NCBI RefSeq assembly: GCF_030816475.1
Contig: NZ_JAUSXF010000001.1
Location: 2,604,001 to 2,668,000, forward strand
Direction of reading: 5' to 3'
Length of the DNA stretch: 64,000 nucleotides
Source: Arthrobacter pascens
GTDB taxonomy: Bacteria; Actinomycetota; Actinomycetes; Actinomycetales; Micrococcaceae
A model generated the notes under the pieces. It had not been told where the DNA came from. It ran no database searches and saw only the letters and a list, made by a program, of their open reading frames with translations. Shown one piece after another: positions 63,372 through 64,000 of this stretch (positions are counted from its first letter, which is position 1; each line of letters opens with the position of its first letter). The translations under genes and the position numbers were made by a program.

Positions 63372-64000
63372 ATGACAGAGAGCAGCATTCCGCCCCGGCC
63401 TGCCGCTTTCAGCTACCCCGGCCACGGATCCAATGCGAGGACCGGAATTGCCATCTGCCACGGCTTTACCGGCAGCCCGCTCAGTGTCCTGCCATGGGCC
63501 GAACACCTTGCCGCCCAGGGCTTTGCAGTATCAGTCCCCCTCCTGCCCGGGCACGGAACGGACTGGAAGCAGCTCGAGCTCTCCGACTGGCATGACTGGC
63601 ACGGAACCTTCGAAGCCGCCTATCTTGAGCTTGCGGCACGGACTGATGATTGTTTCGTGGCTGGCCTGTCCATGGGCGGTGCCATTGCCTTGCTGACGGC
63701 CTCCCAGCATCCTGTCGCCGGTGTGTCAGTGGTGAATCCTGGCCTCAGCTTCTATGACCGCCGGGTGCGGGTGATCGGGGTTCTCAAGTACTTCCAGCGC
63801 ACCACGCTACCCATCCAGGAGGAGCAACCGACCGCTCCCCCCACCCAGGACGGCGACTACTCGCGGACCCCGCTCGCTGCCGTGCACCAGCTCAAGAAAC
63901 TCTTCGGCGCAGCCATCCGCGCGCTCCCCCGCGTGTCAGCGCCCGTGCAGGTTTTCAAGTCCCGTGCTGACGCCGTCGTGCCGCCTACCTCACTAGTGCT
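63372..64000 (+). CDS. Alpha/beta hydrolase (carboxylesterase), truncated by the window end
   Basis: 209 complete codons from the ATG at 63372, running off the window. Begins MTESSIPPRPAAF, then GIAICHGFTGSPLSVLPWAEHLA (oxyanion region), LLPGHGTDWKQL and the nucleophile elbow GLSMGG (GxSxG). The similarity is to Est30/monoacylglycerol-lipase-like carboxylesterases. The acid aspartate appears to be at SRADAVVPP; the catalytic histidine lies beyond the window. Divergent from the acyltransferase gene with 111 bp between. Confidence 0.9.
   Translation, partial: MTESSIPPRPAAFSYPGHGSNARTGIAICHGFTGSPLSVLPWAEHLAAQGFAVSVPLLPGHGTDWKQLELSDWHDWHGTFEAAYLELAARTDDCFVAGLSMGGAIALLTASQHPVAGVSVVNPGLSFYDRRVRVIGVLKYFQRTTLPIQEEQPTAPPTQDGDYSRTPLAAVHQLKKLFGAAIRALPRVSAPVQVFKSRADAVVPPTSLV

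Overview
The window is GC-rich actinobacterial chromosome with tightly packed housekeeping genes, frequent GTG/TTG starts and many 4-8 bp start/stop overlaps. Gene content and order match the region of Mycobacterium tuberculosis that runs from dlaT/lipB/lipA/glnA1/glnE/glnA2/panB (Rv2215-Rv2225) and from wag31 to mraZ, idsA2, Rv2175c, pknL, aroG and an acyltransferase (Rv2145c-Rv2182c). There is no sign of mycolic-acid genes, and MurE carries a non-DAP (probably L-lysine) specificity motif, so a Micrococcaceae member such as Arthrobacter or Pseudarthrobacter is the best guess. I saw no tRNA, rRNA, insertion sequence, prophage, CRISPR array or obvious transferred island.

Layout. 1-2360: end of lpd and an E2 acyltransferase (sucB/dlaT), closed by a strong terminator. 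2422-9753: accessory genes (small membrane protein, OsmC, a tricorn-like S41 protease, a TIGR01777 epimerase, an atypical membrane Ser/Thr kinase). 9896-11568: lipB-lipA, which make the lipoyl cofactor used by the E2 above. 11655-20743: DUF4191, DUF3817 and RDD membrane proteins and the nitrogen block (glnA1, glnE, glnA2) with a GNAT and a VOC protein between. 21020-28000: panB, a 54-residue SPOR-like protein, map, ppgK, an SDR, nrdR, hisD, a membrane protein and a flavin reductase. 28069-52856 (all minus strand, transcribed right to left): the division and cell wall (dcw) cluster mraZ-rsmH-ftsL-ftsI-murE-murF-mraY-murD-ftsW-murG-murC-ftsQ-ftsZ-pgeF-yggS-sepF-yggT-divIVA-lspA-rluA family-dnaE. 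53243-64000: DUF3040, dinB, a lipoprotein, a polyprenyl synthetase, an Rv2175c-like regulator, a LysM/transglycosylase wall enzyme, a PASTA kinase, class II DAHP synthase, an acyltransferase and the start of a carboxylesterase.

How it fits together: the dcw cluster makes lipid II (MurC-G, MraY), polymerises it at the septum (FtsW, FtsI) and positions the Z ring and polar growth (FtsZ, SepF, DivIVA). The wall hydrolase and PASTA kinase further right act on the same wall. Regulatory DNA is the most informative part: three 10-bp-spaced MraZ-type repeats inside a promoter before mraZ, a perfect GlnR-type box plus a terminator-like hairpin in the glnA leader, tandem NrdR-type boxes before nrdR, a seven-unit 9-bp direct-repeat array before the LysM gene, and at least thirteen genes whose -10 hexamer ends 6-7 nt before the start codon, which predicts leaderless mRNAs. 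I found no clearly undescribed multi-gene system. The best leads are these regulatory arrays, the divergent kinase at 7954-9753, and a start-codon-bearing minisatellite at the start of yggS.
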